Assembly: GCF_009901955.1 (NCBI RefSeq)
Contig: NZ_WUTS01000001.1
Span: forward strand, 2,828,172 to 2,892,171
Reading direction: 5' to 3'
Length of the DNA: 64,000 nucleotides
DNA from: Halomonas icarae
GTDB taxonomy: Bacteria > Pseudomonadota > Gammaproteobacteria > Pseudomonadales > Halomonadaceae
In this document: one piece after another, positions 39,009 to 56,400 of the stretch
How the letters are laid out: each line of letters begins with the position of its first letter
How positions within the stretch are numbered: position 1 is the first letter of the stretch
Notes under the pieces: model-generated
Database searches by the model: none
What the model saw: the letters and a program-made list of their open reading frames with translations, nothing else
Told to the model about the DNA's origin: nothing
Program-made: the position numbers and the translations under genes

Positions 39009-41621
39009 CTATTTCAGGCGCTCTTCGACCCAGGCGGCGACACCCTCCAGGGCACCCGGCAGGGCGGCGACGTCGCTGCCGCCCGCCTGGGCCATATCGG
39101 CTCGCCCACCGCCCTTGCCGCCCACCTGGCCGGCCACGTGATTGACCAGCTCGCCGGCCTTGATGCGACCGGTGAGGTCGTCGGTGACCCCGGCGATCAG
39201 GCTCACCTTGCCGGCAGCCTCATCGCCCACTCCCAGCACGATGATGCCGGAGCCGAGCTTGTTCTTGAGCTGGTCGAGCATGCCACGCAGCTCCTTGCCG
39301 GAGACGCCCTCGAGGGACCGGGCCAGGACCTTGACCCCGGCCACCTCGCTCGCCTCGGCAATCAGGTCGCTGCCGGCGGCGCTGGCCAGCTTGGCCTTGA
39401 GTCGCTCGAGCTCCTTCTCCAGGCCACGATTGCGCTCCACCAGTGACGCCACGCGCTCCTCGACCTGCTCGGGCTTGGCCTTGAGCCGTTCGCCGATGCG
39501 GTTGAGCCGGGCCTCCTGCTCATGGAACCAGGACAGCGCCCCTTCGCCGGTGATCGCCTCGATGCGGCGCACGCCGGAGGCAATGCCCTGCTCGCTGACA
39601 ATATGGAAGCAGCCGATATCGCCGCTGCGCGCCACATGGGTGCCGCCGCACAGCTCGATGGAGAAATCGTCGGCACCGATGGTCAGCACCCGTACGCTGT
39701 CGGCGTACTTGGCCTCGAAGAGCGCCGCTGCTCCCCTGGCCTTGGCCTCGTCAAGGGTCATCTGTTCGACACGGGTCGGGGCATTGGCCAGGATCTGCTC
39801 GTTGACCAGACGCTCCACCTCGGCAAGCTGGTCGGCGGTTACCGGCTCGAAATGGCTGAAATCGAAGCGCAGGCGCTCTGGAGTGACCAGAGACCCCTTC
39901 TGGGCCACATGATCGCCCAGCACCATACGCAGCGCCTTGTGCATCAGGTGGGTGGCGGAGTGGTTTCGTACCGTGGCGGTGCGCAGGCCGGCATCCACCA
40001 CCGGGCGCACCCTGTCTCCCAGGGCCAGCGCGCCCTCGAGCAGCACGCCGTGGTGCAGGTGGTGGTCGCCCTGCTTCTGGGTATCCTCCACCAGGAAGCG
40101 ACCACCGCCGTCGAGATGCAGATAGCCGGTATCGCCCACCTGGCCGCCGGACTCGCCATAGAAGGGGGTACGATCCAGCACCACCACCGCCTTGTGCTCC
40201 GGGGTGAGCCGCTCCAGGGCATTGCCCTCGCGGTCGGCCAGCGCGCTGACGGTGGCGTGATCCTCGAGACGCTCGTAACCGGTAAAGGCGGTCTCGCCCT
40301 CCAGCTCCAGGGTGCCGCCATAGTCGGCGCCGAACTGGCTGGCCGCTCGGGCACGCTCGCGCTGGGCCGTAAGCGCTCGTTCGAAACCAACCTCATCGAG
40401 GGTCACGCCACGCTCGCGACAGACATCGGCGGTCAGGTCGTAGGGGAAGCCATAGGTGTCATACAGCTTGAAAACCGTCTCGCCGGGCAGCACCTCACCG
40501 TCGAGACCGGCCAGCGCCTCCTCGAGCAGGCCCATGCCATGTTCCAGGGTGCGGGCGAACTGCTCCTCCTCCTTGAGCAGCACCCGCTCGATCTGGGGGC
40601 GCGCCTCACGCAGCTCGGGATAGGCCTCGCCCATCTCGGCATCCAGTGAGCCCACCAGCTGGTGGAAGAAGTTACCCTGGGCGCCCAGCTTGTGGCCGTG
40701 GCGGATGGCGCGCCGAATGATACGTCGCAGCACATAGCCCCGCCCCTCATTGGAGGGCAGCACGCCGTCGGCGATCAGGAAGGCGCAGGAGCGGATATGA
40801 TCGGCGATTACCCGCAGCGAGGGGTTGCGGGTATCCGCATGTCCGGTATGTTGCGCCGCCGCTGCCAGCAGGTTCTGAAACAGGTCGATCTCGTAGTTGG
40901 AGTGCACTCCCTGCATCACCGCGGCGATGCGTTCCAGCCCCATGCCGGTATCGATGGAGGGCTTGGGCAGCGGGTGCATGTTGCCCTCGGCATCGCGGTC
41001 GAACTGCATGAACACCAGGTTCCAGATCTCGATATAGCGATCGCCATCCTCCTCGGGGCTACCGGGAGGGCCACCCCACACCTCGGGACCGTGATCGAAG
41101 AAGATCTCGGAGCTCGGCCCACAGGGACCGGTGTCACCCATCTGCCAGAAGTTGTCTTCGTCGAGCCTGGAGAAGCGCTCGGGGTCGATCCCGACCTCCT
41201 CCTTCCAGATGCGCTCGGCCTCGTCATCGCTGACGTGCACCGTGACCCACAGCTTCTCCTTCGGCAGCCCCAGAGTCTCGGTCAGGAACTCCCAGGCGAA
41301 GCGGATGGCATCACGCTTGAAGTAGTCGCCGAAGCTGAAGTTGCCCAGCATCTCGAAGAAGGTGTGATGGCGAGCGGTATAGCCGACGTTATCGAGGTCG
41401 TTGTGCTTGCCCCCGGCACGCACACAGCGCTGGGAGGATGTCGCGCGCACATAGGGGCGCGGATCGCGACCCAGAAAGACGTCCTTGAAGGGCACCATGC
41501 CCGCATTGGTGAACAGCAGGGTCGGGTCGTTGCCGGGAACCAGAGAGCTGGAAGGCACGACGCTGTGGCCGTGCGCCTCGAAGTAACTCAGAAAGGCCTG
41601 TCTGATGTCTGCGCTTTTCAT
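39009..41621 (-). CDS. alaS: Alanyl-tRNA synthetase
   Basis: Charges tRNA-Ala, 870 residues. The domain order is catalytic class II domain (N-terminal, [14 protein letters not shown] and the RTTSQ-like [16 protein letters not shown]), tRNA-binding middle, editing domain with [12 protein letters not shown] and [13 protein letters not shown], and a C-terminal Ala-rich oligomerisation domain. The start ATG follows a 120-nt leader from a promoter at 41751-41779. Confidence 0.98.
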   Translation of the reverse strand: MKSADIRQAFLSYFEAHGHSVVPSSSLVPGNDPTLLFTNAGMVPFKDVFLGRDPRPYVRATSSQRCVRAGGKHNDLDNVGYTARHHTFFEMLGNFSFGDYFKRDAIRFAWEFLTETLGLPKEKLWVTVHVSDDEAERIWKEEVGIDPERFSRLDEDNFWQMGDTGPCGPSSEIFFDHGPEVWGGPPGSPEEDGDRYIEIWNLVFMQFDRDAEGNMHPLPKPSIDTGMGLERIAAVMQGVHSNYEIDLFQNLLAAAAQHTGHADTRNPSLRVIADHIRSCAFLIADGVLPSNEGRGYVLRRIIRRAIRHGHKLGAQGNFFHQLVGSLDAEMGEAYPELREARPQIERVLLKEEEQFARTLEHGMGLLEEALAGLDGEVLPGETVFKLYDTYGFPYDLTADVCRERGVTLDEVGFERALTAQRERARAASQFGADYGGTLELEGETAFTGYERLEDHATVSALADREGNALERLTPEHKAVVVLDRTPFYGESGGQVGDTGYLHLDGGGRFLVEDTQKQGDHHLHHGVLLEGALALGDRVRPVVDAGLRTATVRNHSATHLMHKALRMVLGDHVAQKGSLVTPERLRFDFSHFEPVTADQLAEVERLVNEQILANAPTRVEQMTLDEAKARGAAALFEAKYADSVRVLTIGADDFSIELCGGTHVARSGDIGCFHIVSEQGIASGVRRIEAITGEGALSWFHEQEARLNRIGERLKAKPEQVEERVASLVERNRGLEKELERLKAKLASAAGSDLIAEASEVAGVKVLARSLEGVSGKELRGMLDQLKNKLGSGIIVLGVGDEAAGKVSLIAGVTDDLTGRIKAGELVNHVAGQVGGKGGGRADMAQAGGSDVAALPGALEGVAAWVEERLK

Positions 41622-41750
41622 GGGGTATCCGTGGCGATGAACGGGAGGACCCGGCGGGCGACGCTGGCTCGAGACGGGCACCGCGACGTGCCTGAACAGG
41701 GCACATCGCACTACCACGGGATGCCACCCGGGGCGTTCGCAAAGGGAGTC

Positions 41751-41779
41751 ATTATAGCGCAGTCGTCAAGGGACTGAAG
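41751..41779 (-). promoter_or_regulatory. alaS promoter
   Basis: On the minus strand a perfect -10 TATAAT (41756-41751), a 17-bp spacer and a weak -35 CTTCAG. The expected start near 41744 gives a leader of about 120 nt. Confidence 0.6.
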
Positions 41780-41826
41780 GGGCAGCCGCGTCGGCGGCGA
41801 AGGAACGGGTGCACAGCTAGCCTGAG

Positions 41827-42303
41827 CTAGGCATCGTCAGGGTCAGCACTCCAGGCGTGGGTCAGGGCGTAGCGCACCTGGTCGAAGTCGAAGCCGCGTC
41901 CCGCCAGAAAGCGCTCGCGGCGGGCGCGCTCCCGCGGGGAGTCACCGGGACCGGGGAAGCGCCGCGAGAGTGTCTCACAGGCCAGGGCCTGCCAGTCCAC
42001 CTCACCCGCCGCGAAGGCCTCTCGCACCTCCTCCGGATCGAGGCCACGACGCTCCATCTCCAGGCGAATCTTCACGGGCCCCTGCCCACGGAAGAGGCGC
42101 GAGCGCAGGAAGCTCTCGGCGAAACGGGTATCCGACTGCAACCCCTGTGCGGCAAGCTCGTCGAGACACTCGCCGATGTCTGCCTGCGAATGCCCCTTGG
42201 CCGCCAACCGCTCTGCCAGCTCGGCGCGAGAGTATTCGCGGCGAGCCAGCAGGCGGAGCGCATCGTCTCGGGGCGTGGAGTCACCTGCGCTGCGCTCGAA
42301 CAT
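41827..42303 (-). CDS. recX: RecA regulator RecX
   Basis: A 158-residue all-helical inhibitor of RecA filament growth with three-helix repeats and RecX motifs (ALRLLARREYSRAELAERL, DTRFAESFLRSR, GPVKIRLEMERRGL). It begins 3 nt after the recA stop, so it is produced from the SOS-controlled recA transcript. Confidence 0.96.
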   Translation of the reverse strand: MFERSAGDSTPRDDALRLLARREYSRAELAERLAAKGHSQADIGECLDELAAQGLQSDTRFAESFLRSRLFRGQGPVKIRLEMERRGLDPEEVREAFAAGEVDWQALACETLSRRFPGPGDSPRERARRERFLAGRGFDFDQVRYALTHAWSADPDDA

Positions 42304-42306
42304 GGC

Positions 42307-43374
42307 TTACAGCAGATCGCTGCCCTGATCGCCATCGGCCGACAGGGCGGCCTCATTGCCCTCTTCCTTGGCGGGCTCTGCCGTGGCAAGCAGTTGAGCA
42401 CGAATCTGGCTCTCGATCTCCTCCATCACCGCCGGATTATCCTCGAGGAACTGGGCGGCATTGGCCTTGCCCTGGCCAATCTTGTTGCCCTGATAGCTGT
42501 ACCATGCACCGGCCTTGTCGACCAGCTTGCACTGCACGCCCAGGTCGACCACCTCCCCGGCATGGTAGATCCCCTTGCCATAGAGGATCTGGAACTCGGC
42601 CTGGCGGAACGGTGGCGCCACCTTGTTCTTGACCACCTTGACCCGGGTCTCGTTGCCGGTCACCTCGTCGCCCTGCTTGACCGAGCCGGTACGCCGGATA
42701 TCCAGACGCACACTGGAGTAGAACTTGAGCGCATTGCCGCCGGTGGTGGTCTCGGGGCTACCGAACATCACGCCGATCTTCATGCGGATCTGGTTGATGA
42801 ACACCACCATGCAGTTGGCATTCTTGATATTCCCGGTGATCTTGCGCAACGCCTGGGACATCAGGCGCGCCTGCAGACCGACATGGGAGTCGCCCATCTC
42901 GCCCTCGATCTCGGCGCGCGGGGTCAGCGCCGCCACCGAGTCGATGATGATCACGTCGACACCACCGGAGCGCACCAGCATGTCGCAGATTTCAAGGGCC
43001 TGCTCGCCGGTATCGGGCTGGGAAACCAGCAGGTCATCCAGATTGACGCCCAGCTTTTCGGCATAGCTGGGGTCCAGGGCATGCTCGGCGTCGATAAAGG
43101 CGCAGGTCTTGCCCTGCTTCTGTGCCTGGGCGATCACCGAGAGCGTCAGGGTGGTCTTGCCCGAGGACTCCGGGCCGAAGATCTCGACAACCCGACCCAG
43201 CGGCAGACCGCCGATGCCGAGGGCGATATCCAGCCCCAGCGAACCGGTAGAGACCGAGGGCATCACCACCCGCGGCGCATCACCCAGGCGCATCACGGTC
43301 CCCTTGCCGAACTGGCGGTCGATCTGGGATAGGGCGGCGTCCAGCGCCTTGGAGCGATTGTCTTCCTGAGCCAT
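42307..43374 (-). CDS. recA: Recombinase RecA
   Basis: Strand-exchange ATPase and co-protease for LexA-fold proteins, 355 residues. It has Walker A GPESSGKT (67-74), the KAFxDAEHALD-type segment, loop L2 with [15 protein letters not shown], and an acidic C-terminus. ATG with GAGGAG 8 nt upstream. A strong SOS box lies 30 nt before the start. It is the expected activator of the S24 autoprotease at 30815. Confidence 0.99.
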   Translation of the reverse strand: MAQEDNRSKALDAALSQIDRQFGKGTVMRLGDAPRVVMPSVSTGSLGLDIALGIGGLPLGRVVEIFGPESSGKTTLTLSVIAQAQKQGKTCAFIDAEHALDPSYAEKLGVNLDDLLVSQPDTGEQALEICDMLVRSGGVDVIIIDSVAALTPRAEIEGEMGDSHVGLQARLMSQALRKITGNIKNANCMVVFINQIRMKIGVMFGSPETTTGGNALKFYSSVRLDIRRTGSVKQGDEVTGNETRVKVVKNKVAPPFRQAEFQILYGKGIYHAGEVVDLGVQCKLVDKAGAWYSYQGNKIGQGKANAAQFLEDNPAVMEEIESQIRAQLLATAEPAKEEGNEAALSADGDQGSDLL

Positions 43375-43403
43375 CACGGATCTCCTCAATCTGGGTCTCT
43401 TCA

Positions 43404-43423
43404 TACTGTATGACTGAACAGTA
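43404..43423. promoter_or_regulatory. LexA operator (SOS box) of recA
   Basis: TACTGTATGACTGAACAGTA matches the 20-bp SOS consensus: perfect TACTG/CAGTA ends and CTG-N10-CAG core. It lies just upstream of recA on the minus strand. Confidence 0.95.
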
Positions 43424-43479
43424 TTATGGGGAAAAATGGCGCACTCGGCCAGCGAAAGTTTTCCAGGGCGCCCATGGAC

Positions 43480-43992
43480 TCAGCGCTCCTCAAGACGTTG
43501 CACCACGCCGACCAGCGCCTCGCGCACCGCCTGCTCGCGAACGGCTCGGCGATCGCCAGGATAGCGGTAGCATTCGGCCTCGGCCCCCTTGCCGTCGCCC
43601 CAGGCCAGCCATACGGTACCTACCGGCTTGTCGGCGCTGCCACCGCCCGGCCCGGCCACGCCACTGACCGCCACGCCGAGATCGGCACCGCTGTCACGGC
43701 AGGCCCCCATCACCATCGCTTCCACCGTCTCACGGCTCACGGCACCGTGCTGGTCGAGCAGCGCCTCAGGCACCCCGAGAAGACGGACCTTGGCCGCATT
43801 GGAGTAGGTCACATAGCCGGTCTCGAAGTAGTCGGAGCTGCCGGCGACCGAGGTGACCACGCTGGCCACGCCACCACCGGTGCAGGACTCCGCACAGGTG
43901 AGGGTGACCCCCTTTTCGCGACACAGTCGACCCAGGCGCTCGGCCAGGGTAGCGAGGTCGAGATTGGCAAGGCTCGCGGCTGAGTGGGACAT
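43480..43992 (-). CDS. pncC: Nicotinamide-nucleotide amidohydrolase PncC (CinA C-terminal type)
   Basis: Converts NMN to NaMN for NAD recycling, 170 residues. It is the stand-alone CinA C-terminal domain with the signature TCAESCTGGG and the GVAGPGGG and KPVGTVWLAW motifs. ATG with AGGAG 9 nt upstream. It is upstream of recA on the same strand, as in Pseudomonas, and divergent from mutS. Confidence 0.95.
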   Translation of the reverse strand: MSHSAASLANLDLATLAERLGRLCREKGVTLTCAESCTGGGVASVVTSVAGSSDYFETGYVTYSNAAKVRLLGVPEALLDQHGAVSRETVEAMVMGACRDSGADLGVAVSGVAGPGGGSADKPVGTVWLAWGDGKGAEAECYRYPGDRRAVREQAVREALVGVVQRLEER

Positions 43993-44167
43993 GCTGAAGA
44001 CTCCTGCTCGGTGGATCGAAGGCAAGCCTGACGAGGCGAGACCATCTGCGTAGAATACTGCCTTTGCCGCGGGGTTGCAGGCACCGCCACCCTGTGTGCG
44101 TCTCTGCCGACCGCTCAACGAGACCATCGACAAGACCTTCTACAAGATCAGGAGCCCAGCAATCGCC

Positions 44168-46747
44168 ATGTCCCAGGCCAGCACCCAGCATACGCCGATG
44201 ATGGCCCAGTACCTGAAGATCAAGCGCGAGCATCCCGAGGTGCTGCTCTTCTATCGCATGGGTGACTTCTACGAGCTATTCTTCGACGATGCCAGGCGCG
44301 CCGCGGCACTGCTCGACATTACCCTGACCCAACGCGGCCAGTCTGCCGGCCAGCCGATTCCCATGGCCGGGATCCCCTACCATAGCGCCGAGGGCTACCT
44401 GGCGCGCCTGGTGGCCGCCGGCGAATCGGTGGCGATCTGTGAGCAGATCGGCGACCCCGCCACCAGCAAGGGGCCGGTAGAGCGGCGCGTGGTACGCATT
44501 GTCACCCCCGGCACCCTGTATGACGAGGCGCTGCTCGATGCTCGCCGCGACAACCTGCTGGTGGCTGTGCATGCCACCGCCGAGCGTATCGGCCTGGCCT
44601 GGCTGGAGCTCTCCAGTGGACGCTTCAGCGTGCTGGAGGTGGAGGGTGAGAGCGAACTGCTCGCCGAGCTCCAGCGTCTCGACCCGGCCGAGCTGCTGGT
44701 GGCCGAGGGTCTGAATCTGCCGCCGGCCCTGGAGGAGCGTCGGGGGCTGCGTCGCCAGAGCGACTGGCTGTTCGACCCGGAGAGCGCGACCCGTCTGCTC
44801 TGCGACCAGTTCGGCGTCCAGGATCTGCGTGGCTTCGGCTGCGCGCACCTCTCCGCGGCCATCACCGCCGCCGGCGTGCTGGTGGAGTACGCCCGAGATA
44901 CCCAGCGCTCGCGCTTGCCCCATGTCACCGCCATCGGCGTGGAGAGCCGCGACGACGCCGTGGTCATCGATGCCGCCAGCCGTCGCAATCTGGAGATCGA
45001 CACCAACCTCGCCGGCAGCGGCGACAACACCCTGGCGAGCGTGCTCGACACCACCGCCACCGCCATGGGATCACGCCTGCTCAAGCGCTGGCTCAACCGT
45101 CCACTGCGTGACCGCGAGCGTGTCCAGGCTCGCCAGTCCGCCGTGACGCTGCTGCTGGAGGCGGATGGCTTCGTGGCACTCGGCGACTCGCTCAAGGCGA
45201 TCGGCGATGTGGAGCGCATCCTCGCCCGGGTGGCCCTCTTCAGCGCCCGCCCGCGTGATCTGGCCCGGCTACGTGACGCCTTCAATGCCCTGCCCGACCT
45301 CGAGGCCCGGCTCGCCGACTTCCCCGAGGGCTCCACCCTGGACGAGCTGAAGCACCATATTCGGCCCTACCCCGAGCTCGCCGACACCCTGAATCGCGCC
45401 CTGGTGGAGAACCCCCCGGTGGTGATCCGCGACGGCGGGGTGATCGCCGAGGGCTTCGATGCCGAGCTCGACGAGCACCGCGGCCTCGCCGAACACGCCG
45501 GCGATTACCTGGTGAGACTGGAGACCCGGGAGCGCGAACGCACCGGCCTGCCCGGCCTCAAGGTCGGCTACAACCGGGTGCACGGCTATTTCATCGAGAT
45601 CCCCAGGGCACAAGCCAAGGATGCTCCGGCGGACTATGTCCGTCGTCAGACCCTGAAGAATGCCGAACGCTTTATCATTCCCGAGCTCAAGGAGTTCGAG
45701 GACAAGGCCCTGTCGGCGAAGTCCCGCGCCCTGGCACGCGAGAAGCTGCTCTACGAGGGGCTGCTCGAGACCCTGAACAGCGAACTCGACACCCTTCAGG
45801 CCAGCGCCCGGGCCCTGGCGACGCTTGATGTGCTGTGCGCCTTCGCCGAGCGCGCCCATGCGCTGGAATTCGTGCGCCCACACCTTGCCGAGGCCCCGGG
45901 CATCACCATTCATGGCGGCCGCCACCCGGTGGTGGAGCGGGTCAGCGACGCTCCCTTCGTACCCAATGACCTGATCATGGAAGAGGGTCGCCGCATGCTG
46001 GTGATCACCGGCCCCAATATGGGTGGCAAGTCGACCTATATGCGCCAGGCCGCGCTGATCGTGCTGCTCGCCCACACCGGCAGTTTCGTGCCTGCCAGCG
46101 CGGCCGACATCGGCCCGGTGGATCGCATCTTCACCCGCATCGGTTCATCGGACGATTTGGCCGGTGGCCGCTCCACCTTTATGGTGGAGATGACCGAAAC
46201 CGCCAGCATCCTGCACAACGCCACCGATCACAGCCTGGTGCTGATGGATGAGATCGGTCGCGGCACCAGCACCTTCGACGGCCTCTCCCTGGCCTGGGCC
46301 AGCGCCGAGCACCTGACCCGCACCCGTGCCTTTACACTGTTCGCCACCCACTACTTCGAGATGACCGCCCTGGCCGAGCAGGCCGAGGGGGTGGCCAACG
46401 TGCACCTGACCGCGGCGGAACACAAGGATGGCATCGTCTTCATGCACCGGGTTGAGGAAGGCCCCGCCAGTCAGAGCTACGGCCTGCAGGTGGCTCAGCT
46501 GGCCGGTGTTCCCCAGGGGGTGATCGCCCGGGCCCGAGAGAAGCTTGCCCAGCTCGAGCAGCAGGAGGTCGACCAGGGCAGTCGGACCCGACTGGCTGGC
46601 ACAGACGATGCTCAGACACCGCTGCAGAGCGACCTCTTCGCCAGCCCGCCACACCCGATGGTGGAAGAGCTCGACGGGCTTGCCCTCGATGACCTGACGC
46701 CACGCCAGGCGCTCGAGATGCTCTACCGCTGGCGCGAGATACGATGA
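44168..46747 (+). CDS. mutS: DNA mismatch repair protein MutS
   Basis: Mismatch-recognition ATPase, 859 residues. It has the FYELF mismatch-contact motif near residue 36 (after MMAQYLKIK), connector and lever domains, Walker A GPNMGGKS (615-622), and Walker B with [14 protein letters not shown]. The C-terminal tetramerisation segment is present. The start was chosen by homology (MSQAS...HTPMM); AGGAG is 13 nt away, which is long. Confidence 0.98.
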   Translation: MSQASTQHTPMMAQYLKIKREHPEVLLFYRMGDFYELFFDDARRAAALLDITLTQRGQSAGQPIPMAGIPYHSAEGYLARLVAAGESVAICEQIGDPATSKGPVERRVVRIVTPGTLYDEALLDARRDNLLVAVHATAERIGLAWLELSSGRFSVLEVEGESELLAELQRLDPAELLVAEGLNLPPALEERRGLRRQSDWLFDPESATRLLCDQFGVQDLRGFGCAHLSAAITAAGVLVEYARDTQRSRLPHVTAIGVESRDDAVVIDAASRRNLEIDTNLAGSGDNTLASVLDTTATAMGSRLLKRWLNRPLRDRERVQARQSAVTLLLEADGFVALGDSLKAIGDVERILARVALFSARPRDLARLRDAFNALPDLEARLADFPEGSTLDELKHHIRPYPELADTLNRALVENPPVVIRDGGVIAEGFDAELDEHRGLAEHAGDYLVRLETRERERTGLPGLKVGYNRVHGYFIEIPRAQAKDAPADYVRRQTLKNAERFIIPELKEFEDKALSAKSRALAREKLLYEGLLETLNSELDTLQASARALATLDVLCAFAERAHALEFVRPHLAEAPGITIHGGRHPVVERVSDAPFVPNDLIMEEGRRMLVITGPNMGGKSTYMRQAALIVLLAHTGSFVPASAADIGPVDRIFTRIGSSDDLAGGRSTFMVEMTETASILHNATDHSLVLMDEIGRGTSTFDGLSLAWASAEHLTRTRAFTLFATHYFEMTALAEQAEGVANVHLTAAEHKDGIVFMHRVEEGPASQSYGLQVAQLAGVPQGVIARAREKLAQLEQQEVDQGSRTRLAGTDDAQTPLQSDLFASPPHPMVEELDGLALDDLTPRQALEMLYRWREIR

Positions 46748-46815
46748 GGCCATTGCCGATGCCGACGGCACCTTCGCTCGAGGGGGCGCCACCTCCGGAT
46801 CGGCCAGGCCTTTGC

Positions 46816-46845
46816 TTGCGACGGTCAGGCAGCGGCGACTAGAAT
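46816..46845 (+). promoter_or_regulatory. Candidate fdxA promoter
   Basis: TTGCGA, an 18-bp spacer and TAGAAT, giving a leader of about 110 nt that contains an unusually AT-rich stretch (46880-46908). Confidence 0.4.
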
Positions 46846-46963
46846 GGACGAATCCCCGGACTCCTTAGAATAAGAGGCCTGGTTTTTATTACTTTTTAAT
46901 ATTTACATAGGTCGGGACCCGCCACGACAGCGCGAGCCAGGCCATGAGGGAGGAAAAAGCGGC

Positions 46964-47287
46964 ATGACATTCGTCGTCACCGAGAACTGCATCAAGTGCA
47001 AATACACAGACTGCGTCGAAGTATGTCCCGTGGACTGCTTCTACGAGGGCCCCAACTTCCTGGTGATCCACCCCGACGAGTGCATCGACTGCGCCCTGTG
47101 CGAGCCGGAGTGTCCCGCCGAGGCGATCTTCTCGGAGGATGAGCTACCCGAGGGTCAGGAGGCGTTCATCGAGCTCAATGCCGAGCTTGCCGAGGTATGG
47201 CCCAATATCAGCGAGAAGCAGGACCCGCTGCCCGACGCCGAGGAGTGGGATGGCAAGCCGGGCAAGCTGGAGCAGCTGGAACGCTGA
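46964..47287 (+). CDS. fdxA: 7Fe ferredoxin FdxA
   Basis: A 107-residue [3Fe-4S][4Fe-4S] ferredoxin of the Azotobacter FdI type. The N-terminal Cys9, Cys17 and Cys21 spacing and the later [12 protein letters not shown] motif carry the two clusters; the acidic tail is typical. GGAGG precedes the ATG. The mutS-fdxA order and the adjacent CsrB/RsmZ-like RNA reproduce the Pseudomonas locus. Confidence 0.97.
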   Translation: MTFVVTENCIKCKYTDCVEVCPVDCFYEGPNFLVIHPDECIDCALCEPECPAEAIFSEDELPEGQEAFIELNAELAEVWPNISEKQDPLPDAEEWDGKPGKLEQLER

Positions 47288-47343
47288 ACCGCACTCGCTT
47301 ACTGCCGCGGCTTCAGTCGGCAGGAAGCGATCAGCGAGGCACC

Positions 47344-47391
47344 AGATACAGCAGCGCCGACCGCCACAAGGCGGTCGGCGCTGCTGTATCT
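47344..47391 (+). terminator. Long 22-bp hairpin downstream of fdxA
   Basis: Two perfectly complementary 22-nt arms (AGATACAGCAGCGCCGACCG... at 47344-47365 and its complement at 47370-47391) flank ACAA. It lies about 55 nt past the fdxA stop. The stem is much longer than needed for termination and lacks a T-run, so it might be an RNase III site or mRNA stabiliser. It separates fdxA from the convergent ncRNA. Confidence 0.7.
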
Positions 47392-47429
47392 ATCCGGTGA
47401 GTGGCGAGACAACGATAACGCCACGCAAG

Positions 47430-47453
47430 AAAAAAGGCGGCCCAGGGGCCGCC
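47430..47453 (-). terminator. Intrinsic terminator of the CsrB/RsmZ-like RNA
   Basis: On the minus strand GGCGGCCC/GGGCCGCC is followed by six T (TTTTTTCTT). It ends the GGA-rich RNA. Confidence 0.9.
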
Positions 47454-47645
47454 CGCTCCAAGCCACTCCATGAGCGACTCCTTCCGCTCAGACTCCCGTG
47501 ATGACATCCCTGCCCGGAAACAGCATCCTGCCGTACCGGGCGCATCACCTGACTACATCCCATTGCATCCTGCCGAGGCTACATCCCGTGGGCCCCTGTG
47601 CTGCGTGGCTGATTGTCTCAGAATTGCGCCACGGCACAATCTGAC
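47430..47645 (-). ncRNA. rsmZ: CsrB/RsmZ-type CsrA-sequestering small RNA
   Basis: About 200 nt on the minus strand between eno and fdxA with about ten GGA motifs, five of them GGATG (ACGGGATGT, GCAGGATGC, ATGGGATGT, GCAGGATGC, GCAGGGATGT). By my estimate chance would give about three GGA and well under one GGATG. Several sit in hairpin loops, for example 47471-47490 (stem TGAGCG/CGCTCA with AGGA in the loop). It ends in a clear terminator. RNAs of this kind titrate CsrA/RsmA, here encoded at 37248. The position beside fdxA is that of rsmZ in Pseudomonas. Transcription is expected to depend on GacA, but I did not find a convincing GacA upstream box; the 5' end is approximate. Confidence 0.88.
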
Positions 47646-47730
47646 ATAAACGACGACATATCTAACGCCGGCACGCTCGACCGGCATGCAGACAGGAAAC
47701 TTATCTTTTTATTTTCAACAAGATAAAACA

Positions 47731-47757
47731 AAGGCCGGCACCCTGGGTGCCGGCCTT
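47731..47757 (-). terminator. eno terminator
   Basis: On the minus strand a 12-bp stem (AAGGCCGGCACC/GGTGCCGGCCTT, 3-base loop) followed by TGTTTTATCTT. It closes the pyrG-kdsA-eno transcript before the ncRNA. Confidence 0.88.
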
Positions 47758-47813
47758 CTCATTCAAATGGCGTCAATCACGACGCCACCTTGTCAGCAAT
47801 CTCCTACACGCCA

Positions 47814-51785
<3,972 letters not shown>

Positions 51786-51853
51786 TCAATAGCCAATCCC
51801 TGACGCCCGAAGCCCTGGGGTCTGCTTGTAGCTCGGCGCTTGTAGCTCGAGGC

Positions 51854-53476
<1,623 letters not shown>

Positions 53477-53495
<19 letters not shown>

Positions 53496-56400
53496 GACTG
53501 GGCCAACAGGCTCTTCAGGCTCGCCGCCTTGGGCTTCACCAGCCAGAAGTTGCGGACAAAGTCACTGAAGTCCTCGAGAATGGCGTGACCGCGGGCCGAG
53601 TCGGTCTCGAGGACAAACTCCTCGATGACCTCGCGCAGGTGACGCCGATGGGCTTCCATGGCCTCGGTATTGATTCGGTGGATCTCCACCAGCTCGTGGT
53701 TGACCTTGTCGACGAAGCTGCGGTCCTCGTCGAGCACGTAGGCGAAGCCACCGGTCATGCCCGCACCGAAGTTGTCCCCGCTCTCACCGAGCACGGCCAC
53801 CAGCCCGCCGGTCATGTACTCACAGCCATGGTCGCCGAGGCCCTCGACCACCGCATGGACACCGGAGTTGCGCACGGCAAAACGCTCACCGGCGGTGCCC
53901 GCCGCAAACAGCTTGCCGCCGGTGGCTCCATACAGGCAGGTATTGCCGATGATGGCCGTCCTGTGACTCTCGAAGCGACTGCCACGGGGCGGCGTGATCA
54001 CCACCTTGCCACCGTTCATGCCCTTGCCGACGTAGTCGTTGGCGTCACCTTCCAGATAGAGGTTGAGTCCGCGGGCATTCCATACGCCGAAGCTCTGGCC
54101 AGCCACCCCGGTAAAGCGTGCGGTGACAGGTGCCTCCGCAAGGCCCGCCTCGCCGTAACGCTTGGCGATCACCCCCGAGGCAAGCGCCCCCACGCTGCGA
54201 TCGCAGTTGGTAATGGTGAAGGTGAACTCACCACCACTGCCGTGCGCGATGGCTTCCTCCAGCGCCGCCAATACTTCCTGGTTCTTGGCACCCGGGTCGT
54301 GAGGCACGTTGCGGTTCACCTTGCAGAACTGCGGCGCATCCGCCGGCACATGATCGTTACCGAGCAGTGGCGTCAGATCCAGCTTGCGCTGGGAGGCGGT
54401 CGCGCCCTCGATCACCTCGAGCAGGTCGGTACGGCCGATCAGGTCGGTCAGCCTGGCCACGCCCAGCATGGCCATCAGCTCGCGCACCTCCTCGGCGATA
54501 AAGCGGAAGTAATGCTTGACCATATCCACGGTGCCTCGGAAGTGCTCGTCACGCAGATAGTCGTCCTGGGTGGCCACGCCGGTGGCACAGTTGTTGAGAT
54601 GACAGATGCGCAGGTACTTGCAACCCAGTGCCACCATGGGCGCGGTACCAAACCCGAAGCTCTCGGCGCCAAGGATCGCCGCCTTCACCACATCGAGGCC
54701 GGTCTTGAGGCCGCCGTCGGTCTGCAGACGAATCTTGTCGCGCAGACCATTGATACGCAGCGCCTGATGCACCTCGGGCAGCCCCAGCTCCCAGGGGGAA
54801 CCGGCGTGCTTGATGGAGGTAATCGGGCTCGCCGCCGTCCCGCCGTCATAGCCCGAGACGGTGATCAGGTCGGCATAGGCCTTGGCAACCCCTGTGGCGA
54901 TGGTGCCGATACCGGGCTCGGAGACCAGCTTCACCGACACCTGGGCGTCAGGGTTGACCTGCTTGAGGTCGAATATCAGCTGCGCCAGGTCCTCGATCGA
55001 GTAGATATCGTGATGCGGCGGGGGCGAGATCAGGGTCACCCCGGGTACCGCATAGCGCAGCCGTGCGATCAACTCGTTGACCTTGCCGCCAGGTAGCTGG
55101 CCGCCCTCGCCGGGCTTGGCGCCCTGGGCCACCTTGATCTGCAGTACCTCGGCGTTGACCAGGTAGGCCGGGGTAACGCCGAAGCGCCCCGAAGCGATCT
55201 GCTTGATCTTGGAGGAACGAATCGTGCCATAGCGCGCCGGATCCTCGCCCCCCTCGCCGGAGTTGGAGCGCCCGCCGGACTCGTTCATGGCCTGGGCAAG
55301 CGCCTCGTGGGCTTCGGGCGAGAGTGCCCCCAATGACATGCCGGCGCTGTCGAAACGCGGCAGCAGTGCCTCGACCGGCTCGACCTCCGAGAGCGGCAAC
55401 GGCTCTGCTACCGGCTTCAGTCTAAGCAGGTCGCGCAGAGTGGCAGGAGAGCGCTCGTTGACCAGTGCGGCGAAGCACTTCCACTTGGCGTAACTCCCCT
55501 CCTGTACCGCCTCCTGAAGTGACTTGACCACGTCGGGATTGAAGGCGTGGTATTCGTGACCGTGCACATACTTGAACAACCCTCCCTGGCTGATGCCCTT
55601 GCGTGGAACCCAGGCATCGCGGGCAAGCAGCTCCTGCTGGAGCTGCAGCTCGGCAAAACCGGCGCCCTGAATGCGCGAGGCCATGCCCGGAAAGCATAGC
55701 GCCATCACCTCATCGTCGAGTCCAACCGCTTCGAACAGCTGGGAGCCGCGATAGGAGGCGAGGGTCGAGATCCCCATCTTGGAGAGAATCTTGAACAGCC
55801 CCTTCTGCAGACCCTTGCGGTAGTTCTCACGGGCATCGGCGGGATTACCGACCAGCTCACCGGTGCGATGCATGTCGGCCATCACCTGGTAGGCGAGCCA
55901 GGGAAAGACGGCGGTGGCCCCCACCCCGAACAGCACCGCCATCTGGTGGGCGTCGCGGGCATAACCGGTCTCTACCACGATGTTGCAGCGCGGGCGCAAC
56001 GACAGCCGCCCCAGATGGTGGTGCACGGCACCAACGGCCAGGGCCGCATGAATTGGCAGCTCGCCCTTCTCGAGGCCGGCATCGGTAAGCACCAGAATCA
56101 CCTTGCCCGCCTTGACCGCCTCCGTGGCCTGACGGCACAGCTCACTCAGGGCGGCCTGCAGGCCGTGGTGTTCGGGGTCATAGGCCATGCGCAGCCGATG
56201 ACTGGCATAGGCCGCATCCTCCTGCTCCACCAGGGCGGTGAACTTGCGCGGCGAGAGGATTGGCGTCGTCAGGATGATGCGATGGGCATGCTCGGGAGTC
56301 GCCTTGAAGACGTTGCGCTCGGCACCGATACAGGTCTCCAGCGACATCACGATCGCCTCGCGCAGCGGGTCGATGGCCGGATTGGTGACCTGAGCGAACT

